From the NCBI RefSeq assembly GCF_018598185.1, contig NZ_JAHESC010000016.1, positions 62,001 through 126,000 of the forward strand: a DNA stretch of 64,000 nucleotides. The letters run 5' to 3'. Positions 10,139 through 18,131 of this stretch are shown here, in pieces. A program made the position numbers and the translations under genes. Position 1 is the stretch's first letter. Every line of letters begins with the position of its first letter. A model generated the notes under the pieces. It was given only the letters and a program-made list of their open reading frames with translations. It had not been told where the DNA came from and did no database searches. The stretch is from Dawidia soli (GTDB lineage Bacteria; Bacteroidota; Bacteroidia; Cytophagales; Cyclobacteriaceae).

Positions 10139-10168
10139 AATGCCAATGCCCACGCATTGGCATTTTTT
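10139..10168 (+). terminator. Intrinsic terminator between rpsP and rimM
   Basis: A perfect 11-bp stem, AATGCCAATGC at 10139-10149 and GCATTGGCATT at 10154-10164, with loop CCAC and six T residues. It ends 13 bp before the rimM start, so it either ends rpsP transcripts or lets only part of them read into rimM. Confidence 0.88.
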
Positions 10169-10181
10169 ATTACAACGACCT

Positions 10182-10697
10182 ATGGAGTTCAACGACTATT
10201 TTAAGATCGGATATGTGCTCAAGCCCCACGGCCTGAAGGGAGAGGTGACCGTCTCCCTGGATGAAGTCGACCCTGCGGACCTGGCCGGCATCGGCACGGT
10301 GTTCCTCGAAAAGAACAACCGCCTCGAACCCTACTTTGTCGAGTCGCTCTCGGGTACCGGCAGCAAGGCATTCCTGAAAGTAGAGGACATCGATACGCCG
10401 GAGTCTGCTCAGGGCATCTCCAAACGCAGCATCTATCTGCCCAAGGCCGCCCGTCCGAAATCGGCCCGTGGTCAGTTCTACGACGATGAGGTGATCGACT
10501 TTGAAGTGACCGATGCCCAGCTTGGCGCCATCGGCAAAGTGGTGGGGGTCATGAAGGCCGGCGCCAACCGCCTGCTGGTACTGGACTATCAAGGCAAAGA
10601 GGTGCTGATCCCGGTGAACAGTCCGTTTATTAAGAGCATAAACAAGAGCAAAAGACAAATTTCGGTGGATCTGCCGGAAGGCTTTCTCGATATTTAA
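10182..10697 (+). CDS. rimM: Ribosome maturation factor RimM
   Basis: A 171-residue protein required for late 30S head maturation, where it binds S19. It opens MEFNDYFKIGYVLKPHGLKGEV, the typical N-terminal beta-barrel with KPHGLKGE, and has the C-terminal PRC-barrel (about residues 95-170, 'FYDDEVIDFEVTD', 'LVLDYQGKEVLIPVN'). I chose ATG 10182 over the in-frame ATG 10140 because the latter lies inside the terminator hairpin and its 14 extra residues are unlike the family. trmD follows 101 bp downstream. Confidence 0.95.
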   Translation: MEFNDYFKIGYVLKPHGLKGEVTVSLDEVDPADLAGIGTVFLEKNNRLEPYFVESLSGTGSKAFLKVEDIDTPESAQGISKRSIYLPKAARPKSARGQFYDDEVIDFEVTDAQLGAIGKVVGVMKAGANRLLVLDYQGKEVLIPVNSPFIKSINKSKRQISVDLPEGFLDI

Positions 10698-10798
10698 CCT
10701 ATGTTCAGCCAGGGCTGGCATAGGCCGGCCTTATAGATTACCCGTATCAAAGCTATACCATAGCTATACCAGCGCTATCCTTTCCTTATATTATCCCT

Positions 10799-11473
10799 AT
10801 GCACATAGACATCATCACTACCCTGCCCAGGCTCGTAGAAAGCCCCTTTTCGGATTCCATCCTGAAACGTGCGCAGACAAAAGGACTTGTGACGGTAAAC
10901 GTGGTGGACCTGCGGCCGTATTCGACCAATAAACACCGCACGACCGACGACTATGCCTTTGGCGGCGGCGCCGGCATGGTGATGATGATCGAACCCATCG
11001 ACAACTGCATTAACGACCTGAAATCCAAGCGCACTTACGACGAGGTGATCTATATGAGCCCCGACGGCGAGCTGTTTCAGCAGTCCATCGCCAACGAGCT
11101 GAGCCTGAAGCAAAACCTCATTTTATTATGTGGTCACTACAAAGGCGTAGACGAGCGTGTGCGTCAGCACCTGGTGACGCGCGAGATCAGCATCGGCGAC
11201 TACGTATTGTCGGGGGGCGAGCTGGCCGCCGCCGTGGTAGCCGACGCTGTTATCCGCCTGCTGCCGGGCGTATTGTCTGACGAGACCTCGGCCCTGACAG
11301 ATTCCTTTCAGGCGGGGCTGGTCGCGCCGCCGGTCTATACACGCCCCGCCGAATATAAAGGCTGGAAGGTACCCGATGTGCTGCTGTCGGGCCACTCGGT
11401 GAAGATTGAAGAATGGCGCCACGACCAGGCCATTGAGCGAACCCGCGCCCGCCGGCCAGGGCTGCTGGAATAA
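10799..11473 (+). CDS. trmD: tRNA (guanine-N1)-methyltransferase TrmD
   Basis: A 224-residue SPOUT (trefoil-knot) methyltransferase that makes m1G37 in tRNAs with G36, preventing +1 frameshifts. Recognisable features are [10 protein letters not shown] at the start, '[22 protein letters not shown]', the SAM-binding knot '[13 protein letters not shown]' and '[14 protein letters not shown]', and '[23 protein letters not shown]'. The length is close to normal. The 101-bp gap from rimM holds a short repeated element (AGCTATACC, twice near 10750-10770) of unknown meaning. Confidence 0.96.
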   Translation: MHIDIITTLPRLVESPFSDSILKRAQTKGLVTVNVVDLRPYSTNKHRTTDDYAFGGGAGMVMMIEPIDNCINDLKSKRTYDEVIYMSPDGELFQQSIANELSLKQNLILLCGHYKGVDERVRQHLVTREISIGDYVLSGGELAAAVVADAVIRLLPGVLSDETSALTDSFQAGLVAPPVYTRPAEYKGWKVPDVLLSGHSVKIEEWRHDQAIERTRARRPGLLE

Positions 11474-11487
11474 TATCGAATCGGTAT

Positions 11488-11515
11488 ATTCATGGCAAAT
11501 TGTATTGCCATGAAT
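11488..11515. repeat. 11-bp perfect inverted repeat over the GNAT start
   Basis: ATTCATGGCAA at 11488-11498 and TTGCCATGAAT at 11505-11515, separated by 6 bp. Both in-frame ATGs of the downstream acetyltransferase (11492 and 11510) lie inside the arms. No T-tract follows, so it is not an ordinary trmD terminator. In RNA it would bury the initiation region; as DNA it could bind a dimeric repressor. Confidence 0.75.
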
Positions 11516-11962
11516 TTTAGGAAAGCTACCCGGACGGATCTGCCCGCGATTGTCCGCCTTTTAGCGCAGGACATGCTGGGCCAGCAGCGCGAAGCCTATC
11601 AAGACCCGCTTCCCACCAGTTACCACGAAGCCTTTGACCGGATCGACGCCGACCCTAACCAGGAACTGATCGTGGTGGAGAATGCCGACCGTGAAGTGAT
11701 CGGCACCCTGCAGCTTACGATCTTGCCCTACCTCACCTACCAGGGCAGCAGCCGGGCGCTGATCGAAGCCGTGCGGGTGCGCGAGGACCACCGTGGCGGC
11801 GGCATCGGTGGAGAGCTTTTGCGGTGGGCCATTGCGCGGGCTCGTGCGCGCGGCGCGCGAATGCTGCAGCTCACCAGCGACAAACAACGCGTGGATGCCG
11901 TGCGTTTTTATGAAAAACTGGGGTTTAAGGCCTCGCACGAGGGATTAAAAATGTTCCTGTAA
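11510..11962 (+). CDS. GNAT family N-acetyltransferase
   Basis: A 150-residue (from ATG 11510) acetyl-CoA-dependent acetyltransferase. The acetyl-CoA pyrophosphate loop is [15 protein letters not shown], followed by a helix and '[19 protein letters not shown]', the typical fourth GNAT motif. The substrate is unknown. An alternative ATG at 11492 would add six residues. The gene is inserted between trmD and rplS, which are often adjacent in other bacteria. The start lies in a strong inverted repeat, hinting at control of initiation. Confidence 0.88.
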   Translation: MNFRKATRTDLPAIVRLLAQDMLGQQREAYQDPLPTSYHEAFDRIDADPNQELIVVENADREVIGTLQLTILPYLTYQGSSRALIEAVRVREDHRGGGIGGELLRWAIARARARGARMLQLTSDKQRVDAVRFYEKLGFKASHEGLKMFL

Positions 11963-12025
11963 CGCGCTGAAAGGGCCTGTTTTACAAAATATTGATCGCG
12001 ACGCTGATATTTTAGATTCTTTCCC

Positions 12026-12033
12026 TACATTTG
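12026..12033 (+). promoter_or_regulatory. rplS -7 element within block shared with rplU
   Basis: TACATTTG, 27 bp before the rplS ATG, directly followed by CAGTCCAATTTT. The surrounding ~32 bp (12016-12047) are nearly identical to the rplU promoter at 38750-38781, which supports a real promoter and common control. Confidence 0.8.
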
Positions 12034-12059
12034 CAGTCCAATTTTCAAACCATCGAGTT

Positions 12060-12410
12060 ATGGCAGATTTAATTAAATTAGTTGAGCAGGAGTTCACAGC
12101 AGTTCGTGAAACACGTCCCAGCTTCAATCCTGGTGACACCATCAACGTTCACGTGAAAATAAAAGAAGGTAATAAAGAGCGTGTACAGCAGTTCCAGGGC
12201 ACGGTGATCCAACGCCGTGGCGAAGGTACAGGCGAGACCTTTACCGTACGGAAAGTATCGAATGGCGTAGGTGTAGAGCGTATCTTCCCGATCGTATCCC
12301 CTTCCATCGACAAGATCGAGGTTCTGAAAAAAGGTAAAGTACGTCGCGCGAAGCTGTACTACATGAAAGGCCGTCAAGGCAAAGCTGCCCGTATCAAGGA
12401 GAAGCTTTAA
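12060..12410 (+). CDS. rplS: 50S ribosomal protein L19
   Basis: A 116-residue L19, located at the 30S-50S interface. It shows '[35 protein letters not shown]', '[41 protein letters not shown]' in the expected order and length. It has its own strong promoter, unlike the classical rpsP-rimM-trmD-rplS operon. Confidence 0.97.
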   Translation: MADLIKLVEQEFTAVRETRPSFNPGDTINVHVKIKEGNKERVQQFQGTVIQRRGEGTGETFTVRKVSNGVGVERIFPIVSPSIDKIEVLKKGKVRRAKLYYMKGRQGKAARIKEKL

Positions 12411-12450
12411 TCGAAAAAAGGTTCTTTTCTTTTTTGATTTTATACAGAAT

Positions 12451-12490
12451 GAAAGAAGCTGTCCTTACCGGGATGGCTTCTTCTTTTTTT
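12451..12490 (+). terminator. Intrinsic terminator after rplS
   Basis: An imperfect hairpin with arms AAGAAGC and GCTTCTT (roughly 12453-12459 and 12476-12482) plus inner pairs, followed by a run of seven T residues ending at 12490. Confidence 0.7.
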
Positions 12491-12578
12491 GGGATGGTTT
12501 GACACGTGTGCCTAACACGTTTGCGTCGAGGCAAAAACCACGAAATTTACGCCCGTTAGCATACTATTAATTATTTGA

Positions 12579-12586
12579 TAACTTTG
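12579..12586 (+). promoter_or_regulatory. Candidate fbaB -7 element
   Basis: TAACTTTG fits TAnnTTTG and lies 47 bp before the ATG. A TTAG at 12556-12559, about 19 bp upstream, could be the -33 element. Confidence 0.6.
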
Positions 12587-12633
12587 CCCCGCTCATTCAA
12601 AATCCAAACAAACCAGACCAATTACCAAACATT

Positions 12634-13704
12634 ATGGCAAAGAACATCGCAGATCTGCTGGGCAAGGATGCCGACTTCCTGCTCAAGCATCAAAGCAAGA
12701 CCATCTCGAAGGATCAGCTCCACCTGCCCAGCCCGAGTTTTGTCGACGACATCTTCGCGCCATCTAACCGCAACCCCCAGGTATTAAGAAGCCTGCAACA
12801 ACTGTTTAGCACCGGTCGCCTGAAAGACACCGGCTTCCTGTCGATCCTGCCGATCGATCAGGGCATTGAGCACAGCGCGGGTGCGTCGTTTGCCAAAAAC
12901 CCTGCCTACTTCGATCCTGAAAATATTGTGAAGCTGGCCATCGAAGGCGGCTGCAACGGTGTAGCCACTACCTTTGGCGCGCTGTCTCTTGTTTCACGCA
13001 AGTATGCCCACCGCATTCCGTTCATTGTAAAGATCAACCACAACGAGCTGCTGACCTATCCCAACAAACATGAGCAGATCATGTTCGGCAGTGTGCGCGA
13101 CGCCTACAACCTGGGTGCCGTGGCCGTGGGGGCAACGATCTACTTTGGCTCCGACGGCGCTTCGCGCCAGATCATTGAAGTAGCCAAAGCTTTTGAAGAA
13201 GCTCATAGCCTGGGTATGGCCACCATTCTGTGGTGCTATATCCGCAACAACGCCTTCAAACAAGGCGGCGTAGACTATCACGTATCGGCCGACCTTACCG
13301 GCCAGGCGAACCACCTGGGCGTAACGATCCAGGCGGATATCATCAAACAAAAGCTGGCCGAAAATACCGGCGGCTACAAAGCCCTCAACACCGGCGGCAG
13401 CAGCTATGGTAAACTGGACGAGCGCATTTACAGCGAGTTGTCGTCCGAGCACCCGATCGACCTGTGCCGGTACCAGGTAGCGAACTGCTTCATGGGCCGC
13501 GCCGGTCTGATCAACTCCGGCGGCGAGTCAAAAGGTACAAGCGACCTGGCAGATGCCGTACGCACAGCCGTGATCAATAAACGCGCCGGCGGTATGGGTC
13601 TGATCTCGGGCAGAAAGGCATTCCAGCGCCCCCTGAAAGAGGGTGTGGAGATTCTCAACGCCATTCAGGATGTTTACCTGGATAAGTCGATCGACATAGC
13701 ATAA
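12634..13704 (+). CDS. fbaB: Class I fructose-bisphosphate aldolase (FbaB type)
   Basis: A 356-residue aldolase that cleaves fructose 1,6-bisphosphate to DHAP and glyceraldehyde 3-phosphate through a Schiff base. It follows E. coli FbaB closely throughout: 'ADLLGKDAD', 'GYLSILPVDQG'-like '[20 protein letters not shown]', '[12 protein letters not shown]', '[13 protein letters not shown]', '[16 protein letters not shown]', '[10 protein letters not shown]' and '[15 protein letters not shown]'. The E. coli enzyme is of similar length. The gene stands alone, with its own promoter and a terminator immediately after it. Confidence 0.95.
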   Translation: MAKNIADLLGKDADFLLKHQSKTISKDQLHLPSPSFVDDIFAPSNRNPQVLRSLQQLFSTGRLKDTGFLSILPIDQGIEHSAGASFAKNPAYFDPENIVKLAIEGGCNGVATTFGALSLVSRKYAHRIPFIVKINHNELLTYPNKHEQIMFGSVRDAYNLGAVAVGATIYFGSDGASRQIIEVAKAFEEAHSLGMATILWCYIRNNAFKQGGVDYHVSADLTGQANHLGVTIQADIIKQKLAENTGGYKALNTGGSSYGKLDERIYSELSSEHPIDLCRYQVANCFMGRAGLINSGGESKGTSDLADAVRTAVINKRAGGMGLISGRKAFQRPLKEGVEILNAIQDVYLDKSIDIA

Positions 13705-13718
13705 TTGTTTTCCATCAC

Positions 13719-13754
13719 AAGCCGGTGTATCTTCGATACATCGGCTTATTTTTT
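13719..13754 (+). terminator. Intrinsic terminator after fbaB
   Basis: A long stem, AAGCCGGTGTATC at 13719-13731 pairing with GATACATCGGCTT at 13735-13747 around a TTC loop, with one G-T pair, followed by a T-run to about 13754. Confidence 0.9.
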
Positions 13755-13774
13755 TACTAAATAGAATTAATTAT

Positions 13775-14617
13775 ATGGCTTGGTTCAAGCGCAGTGATAA
13801 AGGTATTCAGACGCCGACGGAAGCGAAGCGGGAAGTACCTGATGGCCTCTGGTTCAAATCACCGGCCGGTAAGATCGTTCACACCCGTGAACTGAAAAAC
13901 AATGCCTATGTCGTACCGGATGAAGATTTTCACGTACGCATCGGTTCAGAAGAGTATTTCGAGATTCTCTTTGACGACGGTAAATACACCGAGCTCGACC
14001 CCAACATGGAGTCGGCCGACCCGCTGAAATTCAAAGACACCAAGCCTTATCCGAAGCGGATCAAAGAATCGCAGGAGAAGTCGCAGTTGAAAGATGCAGT
14101 ACGCACGGCCTACGGCAAGCTGAACGGCATCGACATCACCATCGGCTGTATGGACTTCAGCTTTATCGGTGGCTCGATGGGGTCGGTTGTAGGCGAAAAG
14201 ATCGCCCGCGCCATGGACCACAGCCTCCAGAACAAAAAGCCTTTCCTGATGATCTCCCGCTCAGGCGGTGCGCGTATGATGGAGGCCGGCATCTCGCTGA
14301 TGCAGATGGCCAAAACATCGGCCAAGATCGCCCTGCTGGACGAAGCCCGGATCCCCTATGTTTCCTTACTGACCGACCCGACCACGGGCGGTGTAACAGC
14401 ATCGTACGCCATGCTGGGTGACTTCAACATCGCCGAGCCCGGCTCGCTGATCGGCTTTGCCGGACCCCGCGTGATCCGCGAGACGATCGGCAAAGACCTG
14501 CCCAAAGGTTTTCAAAGCGCGGAGTTCGTACTCGAGCACGGCTTCCTCGATTTCATCGTAGACCGCCGCAACCTCAAGAGCCGTTTAGGCACACTGTTGA
14601 AGATGCTGCAGAACTAG
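13775..14617 (+). CDS. accD: Acetyl-CoA carboxylase carboxyltransferase subunit beta, lacking zinc ribbon cysteines
   Basis: A 280-residue AccD, which with AccA transfers the carboxyl group from biotin to acetyl-CoA for fatty acid synthesis. The carboxyltransferase core is intact ([19 protein letters not shown], '[20 protein letters not shown]', '[18 protein letters not shown]', '[14 protein letters not shown]'). At the N-terminus the family normally has a four-Cys zinc ribbon (KCPxC ... VCPxC); here the equivalent positions read WFKSPAGKI and [13 protein letters not shown], so all four cysteines are gone although the fold context is kept. From memory, other Bacteroidota AccD proteins show the same loss. 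AccA is not in the window. Confidence 0.95.
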   Translation: MAWFKRSDKGIQTPTEAKREVPDGLWFKSPAGKIVHTRELKNNAYVVPDEDFHVRIGSEEYFEILFDDGKYTELDPNMESADPLKFKDTKPYPKRIKESQEKSQLKDAVRTAYGKLNGIDITIGCMDFSFIGGSMGSVVGEKIARAMDHSLQNKKPFLMISRSGGARMMEAGISLMQMAKTSAKIALLDEARIPYVSLLTDPTTGGVTASYAMLGDFNIAEPGSLIGFAGPRVIRETIGKDLPKGFQSAEFVLEHGFLDFIVDRRNLKSRLGTLLKMLQN

Positions 14618-14643
14618 TCGCGATTGACTATATCCATATATTG

Positions 14644-14670
14644 AAAGGGGCCGTGCCCCTTTTCTTTTTT
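14644..14670 (+). terminator. Intrinsic terminator after accD
   Basis: AAAGGGGC at 14644-14651 pairs with GCCCCTTT at 14655-14662, followed by a T-rich tract to 14670. Confidence 0.85.
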
Positions 14671-14677
14671 CAAACAA

Positions 14678-15325
14678 TTATCGTTTCAACCGACCGTTCA
14701 ACACCTGTAAAATCTCCTGAATATCGGCTCTCACGGTATAGTCCTCGTTGGCAAAGGCATAGATAATTTTCTGATCCGTATCGACTACATAGGTTGCCGG
14801 CAGGGGTAGCTCAAGCGCATCAGAAGCATTGTGGCGCTTAATGTCGACGCCGAATTTCTCATATACCGGAACGAGATAGGACGGCACCTGGTATATTATT
14901 CCATATTGCCGGGCAACGGTACTGTTTATATCGCTGAGTACCGAAAACGCCAATTTGTGCTTTTCTATGGTGGAAAGACTATTGTCAGGCGACTCCGGTG
15001 AAATGGCAATGAGTTGTGCGCCTGCATCCTTAAATTTGGGAAGCGTCCGTTGCAGGGTATTCAATTCCAGATTGCAAAAAGGGCACCATCCGCCTCTATA
15101 GAAATTCAGAACTACCGGTCCATCCTGAAGGGCGGTCTTGAGCGAAACATATTTCCCACGCGGATCCTTCAGACGGAAATCCGGGGCGATGTCGCCTACC
15201 GACTTGCGCGAGGTATTGCCCGCTTTGAGATCAACGACCAGTTGATCTATTTTTTCTTGTAACTCCTTTGGCGTCTGGGCCTCGACATCAGCCTTCAACG
15301 CGCGAAATTCTTCTCTGAAATTCAT
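14678..15325 (-). CDS. Peroxiredoxin-like (AhpC/TSA, redoxin) protein
   Basis: A 215-residue thioredoxin-fold protein of the peroxiredoxin-like family. After ~45 helical residues it has 'DIAPDFRLKDPRGKYVSLKTAL', then 'VVLNFYRGGWCPFCNLEL', whose CPFC is the redox centre, and 'LIAISPESPDNSL', 'FSVLSDINSTVARQYGI', 'LPLPATYVVDTDQKI'. It probably reduces peroxides or disulfides in the cytosol, as no signal peptide is seen. It lies downstream of the amine oxidase gene on the same strand with a 162-bp gap containing a TACATTTA-like element, so it may be transcribed alone. Confidence 0.88.
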   Translation of the reverse strand: MNFREEFRALKADVEAQTPKELQEKIDQLVVDLKAGNTSRKSVGDIAPDFRLKDPRGKYVSLKTALQDGPVVLNFYRGGWCPFCNLELNTLQRTLPKFKDAGAQLIAISPESPDNSLSTIEKHKLAFSVLSDINSTVARQYGIIYQVPSYLVPVYEKFGVDIKRHNASDALELPLPATYVVDTDQKIIYAFANEDYTVRADIQEILQVLNGRLKR

Positions 15326-15487
15326 AGCTTAAATTGTTTGAAGAGTATTCATGATCCTCACGCTCGTCCACACCAAATAAAAACTACCCAGCGTGTCTAA
15401 ATGTAAAATTGAACAAAAGAAACGTTACTCCCCGTGATACTTTTGTTACTTCTTCAGAAGAAGACCTCAGTCCGCGTTGCCGACGCG

Positions 15488-16984
15488 TTAGCCGTCTATT
15501 ATTTTTTGATTCGTCGGCACAATAGTTTCTATTAGCGTAAGTGCTGCTACCTGCGCCGATAATAATGCGCCGTTTAACGTTCCTGCTTCGCCGGTTGTCT
15601 CAGCAGCTTCCCCCGCAAAAAACAATACATCGTTCACTGGCACAGCCAATGTAGCACGGTCCTGATTTGAGCCCTCGGCAGTACAATATGCGACGCCCCC
15701 CCGGATGTACTCCTCCTTCGTCCAATCCATGATCACAGATAGTATGTTCCCGGAAGGATCCCGTCGGATACTCTCGGTCGCCTGCCCCTCAAATATATCG
15801 TCGAGCTCCTGCAAGATTACAGGCACCATATCCTGCCCCAGCGCCGAAAGCGCTGCCGCCCGCGGACCGTGTATCGTTATATCCAGTGTCTTGAGCTGAT
15901 CGTCGCGCCCGATGCCTGCGTTGAAATACTCCGGAGCCTGCGTTCCACCGAAGATGAAGTTTGTCTGCGTACCCCAGAAATTTTTCCGAAACTCCAGCCG
16001 CACACGCAGGGCAGCCTCCATGTCCATACGCGACAAGGCTGTTAGCTTGTCTTCCGGCAACGGGGGATTGAACGTTATCATCTCTGCTTTTAAAACCGAT
16101 ACGGGAACCGTTACAATTACACGATCTACTTCGGCCGAAAAAGGCTCTGCAGCGCCGGCCGTGGTGCGTTGACCAGTCAATACCACCCGAGCACCATCGT
16201 ATCGTACACCCGTAATGGCCGTGTGTAACTCTACCATGCCGAGCACGTTGCTAAACCGCGACAGAACCACATCCTGCATAGGGTTTGCCCGCAACATGGC
16301 ACGATTGGTATTACGCGTCAATAACGTTACGGCTTCGGCTACGCCCTTCATGCCCAACTTCCCATTTGCCGTACCCCGGCGGTTGCCTATCCAGCCATTG
16401 AGTATAGCATGTACACGCGGGTTAATACCTGCGCCGGCAATCGCATTCTGAACCGTTCCCGCTTCTGCATGCGCCTTCAATGATGCATAAAACTCAAGGG
16501 CGGCGGCTACGTCGGCGTCGGTTGCTGCTTCGGTTGCTGTACGGGGTATGCCGTCCAGCACGTATACGTCGTCTCCCAACGGTCCAAAATCTATGACCGG
16601 CGCCTTCATCTGACTGACTACGCGTGCCAGTTCGCTGTCGGTGCCTTCGATGAAGGCAGCGCCTAATTCAAAGGGATACTTGCTGATCGGGGGATCCGTC
16701 GTACTAAAAGACAGCGACGCCGTGGGCTGATCGAATTGCCGCAGGGTCCGTACCCGGCCCCCGAGCACAGACGATGCTTCGAATATGCGCACCTTTACAC
16801 CCTTGCTCCGCAAAATGTCAGCCGCATGTAACCCCGCCGCGCCGGCACCGATTATACCAACAACACCGTCGTACTGAATCTCGGGCTGAGGGTCTTTGTC
16901 GCTGCAGGCCGCGAGCCAGGCGGGGAGCACCAGCCCCGCCGATACGCCTACCCCTATCTGTTGCAATGCTTGCCTTCTCTTCAC
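15488..16984 (-). CDS. Flavin monoamine oxidase family lipoprotein
   Basis: 498 residues from a GTG start at 16984. The N-terminus KRRQALQQIGVG resembles a twin-arginine signal, and LPAWLAAC ends in a lipobox (LAAC), so it is probably a membrane-anchored lipoprotein. It continues with a dinucleotide fold (VVGIIGAGAAGLHAADIL), the 'FEASSVLGGRVRTL' motif of amine oxidases, and the C-terminal FAD segment 'VLFFAGEAAETTGEAGTLNGALLSA'. It would oxidise an amine, giving an aldehyde, ammonia and H2O2; the substrate is unknown. The frame is open 124 codons further upstream, but that stretch is the antisense of the NadR-like gene and is unlikely to be translated. Confidence 0.85.
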   Translation of the reverse strand: MKRRQALQQIGVGVSAGLVLPAWLAACSDKDPQPEIQYDGVVGIIGAGAAGLHAADILRSKGVKVRIFEASSVLGGRVRTLRQFDQPTASLSFSTTDPPISKYPFELGAAFIEGTDSELARVVSQMKAPVIDFGPLGDDVYVLDGIPRTATEAATDADVAAALEFYASLKAHAEAGTVQNAIAGAGINPRVHAILNGWIGNRRGTANGKLGMKGVAEAVTLLTRNTNRAMLRANPMQDVVLSRFSNVLGMVELHTAITGVRYDGARVVLTGQRTTAGAAEPFSAEVDRVIVTVPVSVLKAEMITFNPPLPEDKLTALSRMDMEAALRVRLEFRKNFWGTQTNFIFGGTQAPEYFNAGIGRDDQLKTLDITIHGPRAAALSALGQDMVPVILQELDDIFEGQATESIRRDPSGNILSVIMDWTKEEYIRGGVAYCTAEGSNQDRATLAVPVNDVLFFAGEAAETTGEAGTLNGALLSAQVAALTLIETIVPTNQKIIDG

Positions 16985-17053
16985 CGTGTCATGGATTTTG
17001 CGAAAATGATCAGAGACTCGGATTTTACCAGAAATATAACCGATTTTCGTTTT

Positions 17054-17602
17054 ATGAATGCTTTCGAGATACCCCCGGTCCCCAAAGTGGCCATCATCGG
17101 CCCCGAGTGCACAGGAAAATCGGCCCTGTCTACCTACCTGGCCGACTATTTCAAAACCGGATGGGTACCTGAATATGCGCGCCAATATATTGGTAACCTG
17201 AGGCGCCCCTATACCGAAGAAGACCTGCTCACCATCGCTCACGGCCAACTGCGCCTGGAGGACGAATGGGCCCGCGACGCCAACGGCGTGCTGATCTGCG
17301 ACACCAATCTGTATGTGATCAAAATATGGAGCGAGTTTAAGTACGGTCACTGCCACCCCGAAATCTTACACGCCATTGCCACCCGCCACTACGATCTATA
17401 TTTGCTAACCTACGTAGATCTGCCGTGGGAAGAAGACCCGCAACGCGAGCACCCACAACAACGCGAAGCGTTGTACACGCTCTACCTGCGCGAGATGCAA
17501 CAGCAGTCCGTACCTTTTGTCGAGATCCGCGGCGAGCGGGACCAACGCCGCCAGCAGGCCCGCGAGGCGATAGAGAAAATGCTCACCACACCAAACGCCT
17601 GA
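17054..17602 (+). CDS. NadR-like ATPase / ribosylnicotinamide kinase domain protein
   Basis: A 182-residue P-loop protein. ATG 17054 gives MNAFEIPPVPKVAIIGPECTGKSAL, with the P-loop GPECTGKS at about residues 16-23. 'VPEYARQYI', 'HGQLRLEDEWA', 'ICDTNLYVIKIW' and 'YLLTYVDLPWEEDPQREHP' match the kinase domain of NadR, which phosphorylates nicotinamide riboside in NAD salvage. The NMN adenylyltransferase and HTH parts of full NadR are absent, so it is a stand-alone kinase-type protein. It is divergent from the amine oxidase gene (69 bp between starts), and a DUF2721 gene follows 10 bp downstream, probably in the same transcript. Confidence 0.82.
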   Translation: MNAFEIPPVPKVAIIGPECTGKSALSTYLADYFKTGWVPEYARQYIGNLRRPYTEEDLLTIAHGQLRLEDEWARDANGVLICDTNLYVIKIWSEFKYGHCHPEILHAIATRHYDLYLLTYVDLPWEEDPQREHPQQREALYTLYLREMQQQSVPFVEIRGERDQRRQQAREAIEKMLTTPNA

Positions 17603-17612
17603 CGCCCCGACG

Positions 17613-18014
17613 ATGCAAAACATCTCGATCAATACTCCCGCTCTCTTGTTCCCGGCAATCACCCTGCTGATGCTGGCCTACACCAATCGCTTTCTGGCGT
17701 TGGCAACGCTGATCCGAAACCTGCATGCCAAATACAAACAGGTACAGGAAGACCGCGACGTAATCAAGGCTCAAATACGCAACCTGAAGAAACGCCTGGT
17801 CCTGATCAAACAAATGCAGGCCTCCGGCATCGTCAGCTTTTTCTTCTGCGTACTGAGTATGCTGTTCTTTTTTCTAGAGTATGAAGTCTGGGCTATTACG
17901 ATCTTCGGCTTGAGCCTGATCTTTTTGCTGCTGTCGCTGGCGTTGTCACTCAATGAGGTTTACATCAGCACAAAAGCGCTGGAGATTGAGCTGAAGAATA
18001 TGGAGGAGGAATAG
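17613..18014 (+). CDS. DUF2721 family membrane protein
   Basis: A 133-residue protein with an N-terminal helix (PALLFPAITLLMLAYTNRFLALA), a charged cytosolic helix of ~45 residues (RNLHAKYKQVQEDRDVIKAQ) and two more membrane helices (about 70-90 and 95-115). This layout and the 'TNRFLALATLIRNLH' motif match DUF2721, which has no known function. It starts 10 bp after the NadR-like gene. I infer no role. Confidence 0.75.
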   Translation: MQNISINTPALLFPAITLLMLAYTNRFLALATLIRNLHAKYKQVQEDRDVIKAQIRNLKKRLVLIKQMQASGIVSFFFCVLSMLFFFLEYEVWAITIFGLSLIFLLLSLALSLNEVYISTKALEIELKNMEEE

Positions 18015-18131
18015 CCTTGACAACTGGCGCCAGCGTCCGCGCGAAGCGCATCTCGGGTGCCTGCCGCTGTGGCTAGGTCTTTGACTGGCGGACAGAAAGC
18101 TCTCGGCACACCGTGACGCCAACAATACCGG

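Noticed and set aside
16985-17356. N-terminal extension of the amine oxidase frame by 124 codons
   Set aside because: It is the exact antisense of the NadR-like gene and lies before a clear signal peptide.
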